Source of the DNA: Prinia subflava
Lineage: Eukaryota; Chordata; Aves; Passeriformes; Cisticolidae
DNA: 64,000 nt
Direction of reading: 5' to 3'
Assembly (NCBI RefSeq): GCF_021018805.1
Contig: NC_086250.1
Span: 61,815,322 to 61,879,321 of the forward strand
Position 1 is the stretch's first letter; each line of letters starts with the position of its first letter. The notes beneath the pieces were generated by a model that ran no database searches, was not told the origin of the DNA, and worked only from the letters and a program-made list of their open reading frames with translations. Below, in pieces: positions 24,985 through 37,600 of the stretch. The position numbers and the translations under genes were made by a program.

Positions 24985-25415
24985 CAAATGCTGACACACT
25001 AGAGCAAGTGTGGATGAAGCCCACCAAGATCATTGAAGTGCTGGAGCATGTGAGGTGTGAAGAACCTTCAGAGAACTGCTTTGGTAAGTCCCAGGAGAAA
25101 GCTCGAGATGGAGGAGACCTTACTGCTGTCCCTAACGCTCATCAGAGCACTCAGAAGACAGAGCCAGACCATGGCCAAAGGTGCACTGATAGGACAAGTG
25201 GCATATGTAAAATTCTGATTACATTCTGCTCACAAGGAAACTTTTATTTTTTAACCAGGAAGCTGGTGAAACTCTTGAAGAAGAGCCCATAGACTGTGCA
25301 ACCTTCATACCTAAAGATATTCAGAACTCATCTGGCAAAGCCATGACTTACCTGGTCTAGCAACATCAGCCTGAAGTATTTTCCAGACCTAATTCATTCT
25401 GTGACTCTGTGATGT
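24985..25415 (+). mobile_element. Degenerate CR1 LINE 3' fragment
   Basis: Diverged plus-strand CR1. CCACCAAGATCATTGAAGTG and CTGGAGCATGTGAGG match the 'rATKMIkgLEHLp' part of the ORF2 tail. GTGCACTGATAGGACAAGTG matches the conserved 'AGTGATAGGACAAGG' block. The copy ends CATTCTGTGACTCTGTGATG. The 146-codon frame overlying it (24852-25292) is not a host gene. The copy lies about 160 bp upstream of the FBXL13 terminal exon. Confidence 0.7.
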
Positions 25416-25578
25416 AACCAATTATCTTCTGGTTTACTTTCCACAACACCCTTATTATATTGGTATCTTTAGTTAAAATAAGGACCTTTCCTTCATTAAA
25501 CTGCTTTTAGTGTTCTTTGCATAAACAGCCTCTGAAAATTTTTATTTTGTCATTATTATTTTTAAACTCTTGTTGCAG

Positions 25579-25732
25579 ACAAGTTGTCTTGAAATACACA
25601 GCTGAACTGGAGAAACAGGAACATAATGATGCTGACCCTCCTTCCAGGCTTGGATATGCCTGGGATGGTAACATAACCACCTTCACCAAAAAACACAGAT
25701 CAGAGCCTGAAAAAACAAATTCTTCAAAATGA
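25579..25732 (+). pseudogene. FBXL13: FBXL13 terminal coding exon, itself intact
   Basis: The acceptor TTGTTGCAG (ending 25578) is followed by a split codon and 50 in-frame codons to TGA at 25730. The segment QVVLKYTAELEKQEHNDADP and PSRLGYAWDGN aligns with human FBXL13 KKAAQRMSSKVQQQEYNTND and PPRWFGYDREGN, including the hallmark DPP and GY..GN. The tail NITTFTKKHRSEPEKTNSSK is lineage-specific, as in other FBXL13 proteins. Nothing in this exon is broken. It is classed as pseudogene only because the exons that feed it appear broken; it could still be part of a shortened functional transcript. Confidence 0.75.
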
Positions 25733-25831
25733 AAAATGATAAAATTGTGCAACATCTCTACAGTTCAAGGTTTTTTCTCCAGAGCATGAAAAGACCACTG
25801 TGTTATTTTTTCTTAAAACTAATCACACTTT

Positions 25832-25837
25832 AATAAA
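25832..25837 (+). terminator. FBXL13: Poly(A) signal AATAAA of FBXL13
   Basis: Canonical AATAAA 100 nt after the FBXL13 stop codon, in an AT-rich 3' UTR. It is the first canonical hexamer downstream on the plus strand. Confidence 0.6.
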
Positions 25838-28217
25838 AGGCCATTTGTTGCATTAGTAAGGAAGCATAGCAAATCTTTCTCACAGGAGTATGAATGCCTT
25901 CAAGCAAGACAGCTGCACTCAGACAGCACTGCTAACTCAGATGTTGATTCAAGCCGTCTACATCTTTCAGTAATGAAAGTTTTTGTAGTCCCGTGCAGAG
26001 CAAGCAATGAATAAATTTGCATGTGTTTGAGGTTCCTGTTTGCCAGGAAGGTCCTCTCCAGGACATAAACACTCTGACTCCCCAGAGAGCTTCACATTTG
26101 ATGTGGCTGCTACTCATCAACAGCCCTCTGGAGGAATTGAGAGCAGTGAGTAGGTAGTGACTGCAGATTCTTTAATACACAACTACACCCATACATTTAA
26201 GCACAGTTCTCCACTTCTCAGCAGTCACTTGTGCACCCAGAGCCCTCATTCTCATAAAAGCTCTTGGGCTGAGTCCAGCTCTCTAAACAAGCTGATGTTC
26301 GTGTCTGCAGGTCTGAACTGTGGGCTGGCTGGCAGCTGTGATGGAAGGAGAACCAAATTAAAAGGAGCACAGATGAAAAAAGTATAAATCTGCTCCAGTA
26401 ACAAGAATGTCTTCTCATCAAATGGACAAAAAAGATACATGAGCACACAAGGGATTCACCATTCAAATTCTAATTGCTGACAAGCTACTCATCTTCCCTT
26501 GTCTAGAGAAAAATACAGTTTCATCTCATTATAGCAGAACAAGAGATTGTTCAATGCCTTTGGGGAAACTCCCAAGGATTTGTCCTCCTTGAACTCATTC
26601 TTGACCTTTATATTAACATTCTAGCTGGTCTCAACATGTATTAGCTTGGAATGAATATAATCAGTAGCTTTAGTGGTAGCTCAATTTTTCTGCTGGCTGA
26701 TTTATACTTCTTTAAGCAAGTAACTAACAATCCTGATGTTTAATTCCTGCTAGATTTAGAGAATTAATGAATTCAAAGTCTGAGTTTGCTTTCTTTTGAA
26801 TATTTGCTCTTTTGAACAAATAATATGTTTTCTTACTAAGTTCTCCCTTAAACTGCTGATGCAGCAGTCCCAAAAAATACAAGCTTAATCTCAGAGGCTG
26901 ACAGGCTTTGTATTTCAGGTGAATAATGGGACCATTAAATGCATTTGATCTTGTGAAGTACCTGCTAGACTGCTTTTACCTTTCCATGGTGTGAATTTTG
27001 AGGTGCTTTTTTCACTTTGGCTGCAGTAGGGCACAGAAAACATTCATTTCAAATATTTTTCTAGGTATCCAAAACCATTATAATTTATTGATTTTGTAAG
27101 TTTAAAAAATATAATAATACTTCACATCTAATAATATTGTAATGCCTTTAGTAATACTATTAGAAGTGTTTTATATATCAGTATTTATATTAAAAATACA
27201 TAGAAATTGTCATATGCATCAGCACCCACCTCATCCCAACAAACAATACATACAACAGTCAACAGGAAGTGGAGTTTTTAACCACCCTGAATTAGAGTAG
27301 ATATGCTGTCCTTGACTCTTGAAATCCATTAGCCAGGGGCAATTATAGCTCCTGGGGAATCCTGTGGCAAAGGAGAAGTTAATTTCATAATGTACCAGTA
27401 TAAACTAAAGTAAATACACATATATACAAAACTTAAAGCCTGAGCTGACAGTCTGAATTCTCTGTTGCTCCTCACCATCTCTCAGCTGGCAGGGATTCTT
27501 ACATTTCAGCTTAAAACACCAAATTCACTACTGCTTTTATAAGGTGCCACAGAGAGGGATGGAAAGGCTTTTAAAAGCTCCATTTACTTTACTGTGTGCT
27601 TATATTAGAGGAACACAGAATCCTGCCCTTGTGCAGAGCCCACCTGCTCCCCTCATCTCCCTGCTCTGCCTTCCTGGCCCCAGAGCTGGCTCAGCTGTGC
27701 AGGACAGGGCTCAAAGTCACTGCACAAGCAGCAAACCAAGAGATTCCAGTTCTCAGTTACTGGGGCAGCTTTTTCTCCAGGGGAATGTTCATGTGGACTC
27801 ACCCCAAAGTCCAGCTGGAGGAGTGCTCCTCCTTGAAATCACCAGATCCCTTGCACTTTTATTTATTTTAAAAGCTTTTCTTTGCAGATGAACAGTGGTA
27901 GACACAGCTGGAGCTCTTATTTCTATCCACAAACCAGAGGTTCAGGATGACACAGAGCAAGTCCTGCCATTTCACAGAAGGATTTTTACACAGAGTACCC
28001 ATTGGCCAGGCAGAAACTGCTCAGGGTTCAAACACCAAATGAGACCACATAAGAACTACACTGAAAGTGATTTTTTCCTGTCCATGATACAATTTGGTTG
28101 AAGAAAATTCTCTGCATTTTGCATAAACCAGCAGAATTCCCACAGTTTTGAGACATTTAATTTAAAACTATAACAGAGCTTGTAAAGCATGCCACCTTGG
28201 AAATGTTGAAAATGTTT
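25838..28217. other. Intergenic region between convergent FBXL13 and FAM185A
   Basis: About 2.4 kb between the two facing poly(A) signals. It is AT-rich, apart from a GC-richer stretch at 27600-27850. No exon, RNA gene or recognisable repeat was found. Confidence 0.5.
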
Positions 28218-28223
28218 TTTATT
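28218..28223 (-). terminator. FAM185A: Candidate poly(A) signal of FAM185A
   Basis: Plus TTTATT gives AATAAA on the minus strand, about 320 nt past the FAM185A stop. It sits directly beside a run of 23 T on the plus strand (28222-28244; A on the transcript). Oligo-dT priming artefacts would therefore be expected here. A closer ATTAAA variant lies near 28435-28440. Confidence 0.45.
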
Positions 28224-28544
28224 TTTTTTTTTTTTTTTTTTTTTAAATGACTACTCCAAACTTTTGTTTGAAAGCTACCAGCTTTTAAAGTGATATGGTA
28301 AGTGGATCAAGTTATATAAATTCTGAATATGTAAGATCATCTCATTCCTAAAAGGCACTAAAAGTAAACCAGACTGTTTAGCACCAGTACTGTCAGTACT
28401 GTCACAGGCAAATCTTGGGTTAAAATGCTCTCATTTTTAATAGTTTCTCTTTTATATTAAGAATATCCATCCAAAAAATATCATAATTTTACAGAAACGT
28501 TCCTTTGTAGTTTCTTGATTTAATCTCTTTGGTCTATTTCACCT

Positions 28545-28660
28545 TTAAGAACTCTTCAGCTTGACAGACTGGATCCAGCTTTGGCTTTTGAGACACACTT
28601 TGCCATTTTGTGTGTCAGCCTTAATCCATTTGTCTTTTTCATCCCTTTGATTCATGTGAC
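28545..28660 (-). CDS. FAM185A: FAM185A exon 8 (terminal coding exon)
   Basis: The acceptor CCTCTTTTTCAG feeds 116 nt encoding HMNQRDEKDKWIKADTQNGK and VCLKSQSWIQSVKLKSS, then TAA (28547-28545). Human FAM185A ends LMNQASKREKWIKADAPKG...QSWFQSLKLQD, so MNQ, KWIKAD, QSW and the S-KL tail are conserved. Phase (G|GT) matches exon 7. Confidence 0.92.
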
Positions 28661-31600
28661 CTGAAAAAGAGGTTTAATTTGACACACAGTAAGCATATCA
28701 TCTTCACATTGTCATTTTTTTCCAAGCTCCCTGGAAGCACATATAGCACTTTTGTTTGGCAGAATTTGTGTACTTTTAGCAGAGACTTCTGACATTTCCT
28801 TCTTGATACAGTTTTTCTGCATTAATCTAATTTCCCATAATACATCTTTACAACAGGGTGGTGGTTTTTATTATATAGTACTGCACTTTTTATTCTAAGC
28901 TAAGGAATGTGTTATGGTGGGTTGACCCTGGTTGGATGTCAGGTACTCACCCAAACCACTCTACCACTCTCCTCCTCGAATGAATGGTCCAGAGAAAATA
29001 TAACAAGAGACTCATGGGTCAAGATAAGGACAGGGGGAGTTCAGTCACCAGTTACTGTCACAGGGAGAATGGACTTGACTTCGGAAAAAATTAATTTAAT
29101 TTATTCCCAATCAAATCAGAACACCTGCCTGCCCTGGGAAGGACTGAAAGGATGCCTTGTTTTGCTTGGCTTGTGTGCACAGCTTTTGCTTTATCCATCA
29201 GACTGTCTTAATCTTGAAGTCTCTTTATCCCAACCCATCAATTTCCTCACTTTTACTTTTCTGCTTTTCTCCCCCATCCCATTGGTGGGGAGTGAGTGGC
29301 TGCCTGATGCTCAACAGGCAGCTCTGCTTAAACCATGACTCTGCATGACACACTAATCTGGCTAAGTAATTTCAAAGATTTTAATTGTTATTGTAAACAC
29401 TGAAAAGAGACATGGTAAGACCTGATTGTCCAGATGACCAGACATTTTTCTACTCTTACTGTTTCCTTATGGTAATGGCCTAAAAAAAAACCCCCACAAC
29501 CCTGAGGTATCTTCTTACATGTTTCACATAAAGTTTGTATTCACAGTCATGCTCTGAAAAGCTCACTGCATAACAAAGAAGAGAGTTTAACTCAGTCTCA
29601 TTTTATAATTAAGAAACTGAGGCCAAGAGAAAATAAGTGACCTTCCAAATTTATACAAAAGATTTGTGTCCATATTGGGAATTAAACGGAGATCTCTAAA
29701 GTCCCAAATTAGTGCCTTTATCACAAGATCAACCTTCACTTCGGTTTATCTTTACAAAATATCATTTATTATTACTTTAGTGTTCATTTAACTGTGTGAA
29801 TGCTAAGTTTAGAACTAATTTGAGCCTGGAATAGCAAGAGGGATGGCAGGGAAGGAGATTCTGAACCAACTTTGCAAACATGCTCTGCTCTGACCTGTAA
29901 CACAGCTGAAATTAAATTCTGGCCACAGCAAAAACAGTGGCAAAACTCCAACTGACATCACTGCATTGGTTTCCACAACTCAGGCCTATGTTCCAGAACT
30001 TTGCAATAGTGTTTCAGTGCTTTAGCAGCTCTAAGTGGGATTCATTTACATTTATGGGCCAAACCCACAGCAATTAATTCACAATAGGCTGAGGTATGGT
30101 TTAGAAGTACTGAGTTCTTAGAGGGTTCCAACAGTGTCAGAGTCATTTCAGTGTCCCTTGTCATCAAACTCCAACAGGGATGTCCTGGTACAATTCCTGC
30201 ACTCCTCATTGCTCCAGACAGCAGCAGTCTCACCCACATTTGGTGTATCATTCCTACAGTAAAGCAGAATGCACAGACCTACTCACCATCTACTTGCAGA
30301 CTTAAATCTGTGATGAATCACCAAGTTGGACAAATGTGTTCTATATGGAACCCATTAAAATTTTTAAGTTCAATTCCTCAAAGCTTTCCTGAATCACTGC
30401 TTTTCAATAGTATTGTATCAGAGAGTATAGAATGGAAATTAAAACAATCTGTCTTTTAAGCATAGATAGCACTTAAAATATTTCATCAATCTGGTTTTTA
30501 AACAGGAAACAGGCTCCACCTGACTAGAAATTGAACCAACAAAGAAGTATAAAAGAAGATTTCAGCTGATCTTTTAACAGAGCTGTAGAACACCAAAAAA
30601 ACAGCTTTTTCTCCTAGGGAGAGAGGACACAATAAATGCAGGGCAGAGATATATTTCCAAAAAGCACATATTGGAGTGTTTGGTCCCAGTTCCTCTCTCT
30701 CCCGTTTTTGTGACTGTGGCTTGTACTTCTGCACAAGAAACAAACACTGAACGACAGAATCAGTGCTGTAAGTGGTTTTATCCACTGTTTACACCTTGGC
30801 AAACAAAGTTAAAAAGAATGGGTTAGGGAACACAGGAACTAATTTAAAGCTGAGTTGTTGTCTCAACTCTGTTTCTCATTTTGGTTTCCCTATGTGAAGG
30901 TAGAAAAAACGTTGTTCCTTATACTTCTGGAAATTTGTCCATGAGGCAATTAAGGTTATTAAGCCCTTCACTAGTAGGAGGTTTAAAGTTATTCCTGATA
31001 TTTAAATAGCTTTGTGTATGAGGCACTAATCAAGCAACAAGGTTTAGCTGGAGACCTTTTGATGACCGCTTGGGTCTTAACTGTACTCACTGCTTGTACT
31101 CTGAATACCATGAGAACATAAAGTGGATTTTGAGGAAGCCTTTGCTAGCTTGATTAAATCACAAAAGCAAACAGCCTCCTGGATTGAGAATGAGGGGGGG
31201 AAAAATTAGTTTCAAAACCTACCAGTCAAGACAGCAGCATGAGTTCAGGAGAAGTCAGATACACCATTATGCTGTGTGTGCACCTTTGCAATTTAATGCC
31301 CAAGAAAAAGGTTGTGGTTTTTTGCCCTCCCCAGCGTGTGGTGTTTAAAGGAAGGTAACACCTTGGCAAAACTTTACACAATCAAGCACTCTTTATTTAT
31401 TTGCCTTCCTGGAGACTGGAGAAGTTGAGAGCTCTACTTTCATACCACAAAACACAAGAAGAGGATCATATTTTAAGTGCTGTTCACTGGTAGCGTTAGG
31501 ACTGCGGTACATATCAAAAGGCTGTGAACAGCGTGAGCTGAATGCAAGCTGAAACCAATAAAAATCTGTAGGATAGCATCTCATCTAATGTGTTTAAGAA

Positions 31601-34600
31601 AAGTTGGATGAACTTTCTATTTGACTTGAAGGAATGTAATCTTTTCCAGATACAACCTGGGTCTTTGTTTATTTTTTTTAAGATATTGCTTAAGGATCAA
31701 GGCTCTACAGAGAGCAGCGTGTAGAGGGACATTATAAAACAAAGCTCTTCCCACTCAATTCTAGTGGCCAAGGGTCAATAAAAACTGCTTCTAAGAAAGA
31801 AGGAAAAGTTCTAAAGTGCCTTGAGAACAGACGAAATGGGGGGGCTCTGACAGTAGTGTTACTCCTGGGATCGGAACTGCAATGCTGACTGCAAAAAACC
31901 CAAGACAGCTGCACAGTGGGAGAAGGAGCACTACACTTGGGCAGCTGGTAAACTTCAGATAAAACCTGAAGTTTCAGCAGACTGACACAATACAAGCTCT
32001 TTCAATTATTTCCCTTTAAAGGCAAGTTGCTTGTCTCATGTTATTCACTGCCCCTTCAGCTGTGTTTGTATTCAGCCCTTGAACTCTAGGCAGCTAAAAA
32101 CACAGACATTACCTTGGAGTAAACAATATAGAATTTCTCATAATGAAGACTCCTAAACACATCCATCCATAAAGCTTTGTGCATGGTATAGGAGACTCAA
32201 TGCAGTTAGCCCCCTCTGGCACACTGACCTTACAGCAATCCTAGAGGGAAGGCCACAGCATTCCACAGCCTGCTCTCCCAGTACACTGTATGAGGGACCA
32301 CTGAGTGAACAGTGAGAGGTAATTATTCCTGATGGCAGGAAACATCTGTCTAGTTCCCCTTTGGGAGGGGAACATCAGGCAGATGTGAAAGTTGTAATAT
32401 TCCAGTGCATGCCTGAGTGAATGATTGTTGTAAGGAGAAAGGTGCTTCTCACAATCTATGGGGAGAACCAGGCAGGGTGGGAAGACCTGAAGCAGGTCAG
32501 TAAGGGAAACCTGCAAAGTCAGAGATAGAGCAGTAGTGTTGATGTCCACCTTTCCAAAGGAATCTGGCAATTACAGACAGGCTGACTCTCCAGAGGCACA
32601 GGAAGAAGAAAGCCAGCTAAGAAGTTCTGCAGTATTAAAAGAATAACTGGATACTTGATCAACCCATAAGGTAGAGGCAATGTGTACCTGAAAATTTCCA
32701 CAGGGGAAAAGGAGTTAGAGAAGTCCATGGGGGATTTCCTCTCCATGTCCTGTACACACATCTGAGGGAAGGCATAAGTTAACATGGGAGAGGCCTTTTA
32801 CCTGCATGGTCACCAGAGGCATGGCTCAGAGGAACACGGCTCTCAGGTGGCCTGGCAAAGCTCTTGTGCTGTAGCCAGGTTGGGATTGGTACCAAAACCT
32901 AAAACCCTGTTAACTGCTGCAATTATTGTCATGCTGACAACAACTGGGAGCAAATGTGTCTCGACTTGGGACACAGTAACTCCCAAAGCAAATGCTCTTT
33001 GTACAAGGACAGAAAAATACAAAGAGGTTTGCCCTTGAGAAGGCAAGAACAGGAAGACACAACAACGACAGACATGAAGCTCCACAGCCTCTGAGGAGGA
33101 CGTGGTGCGACGTGGTGGGACTCGGTGGGACTCTTACCATAGAAACTCTGCTGCAAACCAGATGAAGTGACTGCAAAGTTAAAAGATTACCCAGCACCAA
33201 GCAGATGGCATCAAGTGAAAGGTTGCCACTGGATATGAACTTGGCACTAGAACTGGGGCAGGGATGGAGAAACATCCAAAATCAGGTGAGGCTCTGGCAC
33301 CACTCAGACATGAGCTTTACATGGTTTATTTTACAGACAACTAGGTTTGGAAATCGACACCATTAGCTACAAGGATTCAAATTTCATGAAAGCTCTGAAT
33401 GACTGCAAGACTTTTTCCAGCAAGGTTACAGTGGTGAGCACACAAGCTGGCAACCAAAGTGGCTGATGTGTATCCAGTGGCTGCACTTCATTTAGTTCCC
33501 ATCCACCCACATGCCTGATAGCCTTCCTTTGTTCCTGTGGAGTGGGTGGGAGCAGATGGTCACATCAGCCTGAGACAAGAGAAAACAGGGCTGAAAGCCC
33601 CTCCTGAGGAAGCACTGAACTTGGTCTGAGATGCTCACACCACCTGGTCCTCACAATCTGCAGTACTGACAGTCCTACTGCCTCCCAGACAAGTGCTACA
33701 AGGAAGTTTACCTTGCTATTCAGCTACGTTTCCTTTATCATAGGTCAAGTTGTAATTTCTAGTCCTATTGCCAGTGGACAGAACAATTTATTTTTTTATT
33801 CCCCTGTAGCAACTTCTGATGTGCTAGAAAGATGCATCTTCTCTTCCCTTTATCTTCTCTTTTGAGTCAACTTTTCAGTCTTCTCTCATTAATCATGATT
33901 TCAGGGCTCTGATCACGTCCTCCTTTAGAGACTCTATGGTTTTGAAGCACAGGACTCAAAACTGAACACATTCCAGCAAAGCATTACTAATGCCATGTAA
34001 AGCCAAAGGATTATTCTGAGTTTTACAGAACAGTCATGTTAATATGCTGTTTGTTCTCAATGGTGTAACACTACTGTTTCCTGATATTATTTAAATATTG
34101 CTCCTCTTGGTTCTACACAGGTAATTGTTCCTACCTTCATACTCTGAACTTAATTTATTGGAAAATGGCCTAAAAAGAGTGTAAATAAAAATTATACAAA
34201 CTTTAATCTTGACCTTCAGGAGGTTTGCAGCTCCTTTGACATAACAGTCTCCTAAGTTCATTTTCTGCTGAAGTATTTAACACTTTTTAGCCTGTTACTC
34301 TTTCTCTTACCACATGTAGTACCTATAGCTGATTACCTCTACAGGCCTAAGATCTAAGAACACAGGCAGACCTGCAGGCAGGGAGAAGGCAGTAAGGGCT
34401 TCCCTTCTTGGCAGGGAAAAGAAAGAACACCTTGACATGATTACAATCAGAAATAACTAATTACTTAATCACTCTAAAGGCAGACAGCCAAACACTTCCA
34501 CCAATGGAAGCTGGACCAGTGCTCAGCATGAACTCTGTTTTTGTAACATTTCCTTATACCATACATACTACTTCTAAGACGATCTGCTGATGCCAATGGA

Positions 34601-37600
34601 AACAGATGTCTTGCCCTTGAAAATTACTCCAAGGAATAAACTCCCTGTCCCTGCTCTCCAGTTCCCTCCCTTTCTCAGCAAGGGTCTCAGTTTGCAGGAA
34701 AGTCCCTTCTCTTCCTAAAGGAGCAAAGCACATTTTCACACTCATCCCCCTGTCTCTAGAGCACTCACTCCAGGTTCCCATCACCCTGCTTTCATTAAAT
34801 CCTGCTCTATTCCTCAGCAAAGCCCTGGGTGTGAGTGCTTGTGGGGCTGTACTGACCCTCTCAGTGTGGAAGTGGGGGTGATGATGTGCATGAGAACTGC
34901 TCCAAAGCAGCAGGGAAGGCTCTCCTAGAGCAGGACACTGCAGGACTAAGTGCGTGTTTGCCCAAGTCACAGAACTCTGCCCTGTCTTCCCACTGGACAG
35001 CTTTTTCTCTAACACCTTCAAATATTCCCAGAGGCAAGTAAAGCTTCCTCAAAGGTCACAGTTCCTGTGTTATTCACATGAGAAATGAACTCTCTGAAAA
35101 GTCATCTGTTTTTAAACTAATCTTTGAACTCAAAAGCATAAAACTCCTAAACTGCTATGCTCTTGAAGTAGTTTTTAACCACTTGGCAAAGCCCCTCTTC
35201 ACGATCTATTTTACATTTCTTCAGTCACAGCACCAGGACAGCTATGGACCTTGTACCTGAAACAGTGACTAATGTTCTCAGGATACAGAAATTGTATTAA
35301 ATGATTTTCAATTATTTGAGAATCTACTTATACACAAAAATTACCAAATACCACCTTTAGAAAGAAGCAAATGTTGATAGTGAGGGGGCAAATGCTTTGC
35401 CCGCAGAAAGAATGCACCATAAAGTGAAGAGAAATAGAAGCAGGGAGTAGCTCCCTGTTTATGTAATGCCTAAACTTCTCTAAACAACTGATCATCATTG
35501 GCCTAATGCTGTTGCCTTTGCATAATTCTTGACGATTTCTGTGCCTTTGGGACGTGTATGTTTGAGAGTTAACTAATCAGAGTCACTTTTGGCCTCAAGT
35601 GCCAAGATCATTTCCATACAGAACAGTGGGCTGAAAAATTGCATCTGCTTCAGTGATGACTGTCCCACATAAACACTGACTGGGTTGTGAAAGCAGAGAA
35701 GTCATTCAGCTGTGTATATTTGAAACACCACTCTTATCTTTCATGTTGCCAAAGCAGCAAGATGATTGATTGGCCAGTGGTCCTCATTCACTGAGAAGAA
35801 GTCTTGTTTTACTGCTGAGGTGATTAATTCCACAGAGTCCTGCTAGAATCTGGGGTCCTTCCACAGAGTCCTAGCCTGAGAACTTCTAATTATGGTTTTT
35901 AAAGAAACTATATTTAATAACCATTACTAGATTTAAGTGCTAGTTACTATTCCTAGGCAGGAAGAGACACATAAGCAGGCTACATACTAAAACTACATAA
36001 TTACACTTCTAATGTTTCCTGACTTTGAGATTACCATCTTACAAGGGGTGGAAAAGAGGTTTTGTGCATATTTTCTTAGGTTTAAAACCAGAGCAAAACT
36101 CAAAGCCTTACCCAATCTGCTATCACATCAGGTCATACTGACATAACACGTTCAAACATAAGCCTGGAGCCCTCAGACACATTAAGTTCATGTTTTCTCT
36201 AGAGCAAACTGTGTAATTGCTAAAAGCAACAGCCTTAACTTCTAGATAGCCACATCTGGAGTGGGGGAGAGAAATACACACCCTGGCAGTGAATGGTGTG
36301 ACTGTTTTCTAAAGCAGGAAACAGCAACACCTGGGATTCTAAGTTCAATTTTAAATGCCTTACAAGAATACTTCCAGCAATTGCAGGTACCTTTCCATGT
36401 ACTCTCTCTATTCCTCCAGCTCCAGCTTCTTCTACTCTTCTCATCTCCCACTCACCATTTCTCAGCCTATTCTGCACAACTGTACATTTATAAATGTGCT
36501 ATATACCCCTTTTATTCCCCCCTTTGACTCAGAAACAGATTTTTTAAAATAATTTTTTAATATAATAGATTATCTAAGAAAGTCTATGTGACTTTCTAAG
36601 CCAACAAAGCAATGGGTCAAGTTCAGCTCTGGCTTATCTCCCACAAATTCACTGGACTAACACTAAGGAGGAATTTGGCTCCAAGACTTTTGTTAGAACA
36701 AGTTGATTACATTCACAAGTCATTTACCAAATAAGATTTCAAAGTCATCCAGTAACATGGGGAGTACAACAGCACAAGCAAACATCTGAATGCGAAGCAG
36801 ATTAAACAAGCAGCCGCCAAGGGCAATAAACTAATAAAGAAATGGAGATGCCTTTGATTTAGGCCAGACAGACATTTATTGGAAGCCAAGATTAGTAAGC
36901 CTTACCACTTATAGTTACATGATCGTCTTTGGAGACACTCTGTGTTTCTTTTAACTCGATCTCTGAGCTCACATCCACTTTTCTTCCAGACAGCTCTAAA
37001 TAGGCTTTGAGAGAGGCAGGTACCTTGACTGTAATTGAACCTGGTATAAATTTAAGTGAAAGCTCATTAGTTTAACCCTGAGATCAAAGCATGTAATAGT
37101 CCTCTATTTCACTGACTTGAATCAAATCATTCGGTTGTGCTTGGTTGGTTTTTTTAAAAGTCTTCAGAAACAGTAATCTCTCTTTTTTGGTCACTGAAAG
37201 GATAAATGAAGGTACTTTCCTTAATCATAAACAGAGTATGTCACATATAGAAAATGGTATCACAGTATTTCCTTCACAGACATGAAAATAAATAGTGACA
37301 TACACTTCTAGCAATGTCTTTTGGCAGAGGATCTTTTCACAGGGATGAACAAGGGAAGTAAATGCAATAGATCTCACAAGTATTATACTTTAAGTTCATG
37401 TTTTAGTTGCATATTGACATTCCTGGGCAAGGACAGGGTATTAGACTGGACAAATAACCCAGTCACTGTGTGGCACACAATGAAAGAATTGCTCCTGTGC
37501 AAGGATGAGACGCTGCTCACTTACTGTGAACACTGGCAATTGTCTTTGTTTTACTGCTTGGGGCCAGCTGCTCACATCCTCCAACAGATGCAGTCTCAAA

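Larger units (their letters stand above)
1869..25732 (+). pseudogene. FBXL13: FBXL13 (DRC6) 3' half, apparently decaying
   Basis: FBXL13 encodes an F-box/leucine-rich-repeat protein, also called DRC6, a subunit of the nexin-dynein regulatory complex of motile cilia. Five remnants of its C-terminal LRR region occur in the correct order on the plus strand: 1869-2010, 5643-5738, 12582-12723, 17806-17965 and 25579-25732. The last three are clear matches, for example DEAVKAMACHCHRLT, YLAAACHYLPFLDISGC and NDADPPSRLGYAWDGN. The locus converges on FAM185A, as in human and mouse. Lesions are spread over four of the five exons: an in-frame stop, a deletion of about ten codons, loss of an acceptor AG with a GC donor, and a 1-nt frameshift with a missing donor. 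The terminal exon and poly(A) signal are intact. Alternatives are sequencing errors at single sites or a shortened transcript. The 5' half, and LRRC17, which is nested in FBXL13 in mammals, would lie left of the window. Confidence 0.65.
28661..36905 (-). other. FAM185A intron 7 (8.2 kb)
   Basis: Donor GTAAGG (from 36905) and acceptor TTTTTCAG. It contains an ERVL-like LTR (28910-29340) and an old CR1-like piece near 33.9 kb. Otherwise no exon or RNA gene was recognised. The 155-codon frame at 35021-34554 lacks homology and splice context. Confidence 0.8.

Noticed and set aside
24852..25292. 146-codon frame first considered as an FBXL13 exon
   Set aside because: The second half matches CR1 ORF2 tail and 3' sequence, and the first half matches nothing in FBXL13.
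28907..29338. 143-codon plus-strand frame
   Set aside because: It coincides with the ERVL-like LTR and reads antisense to it.
28909..29350. Possible target-site duplication (GAATG / GCATG) around the LTR at 28910
   Set aside because: Only four of five bases match, and the required right end would not be CA, so it was not called.
34554..35021. 155-codon minus-strand frame in FAM185A intron 7
   Set aside because: No recognisable domain, poor splice context and ordinary intron composition. FAM185A exons 7 and 8 join correctly without it.
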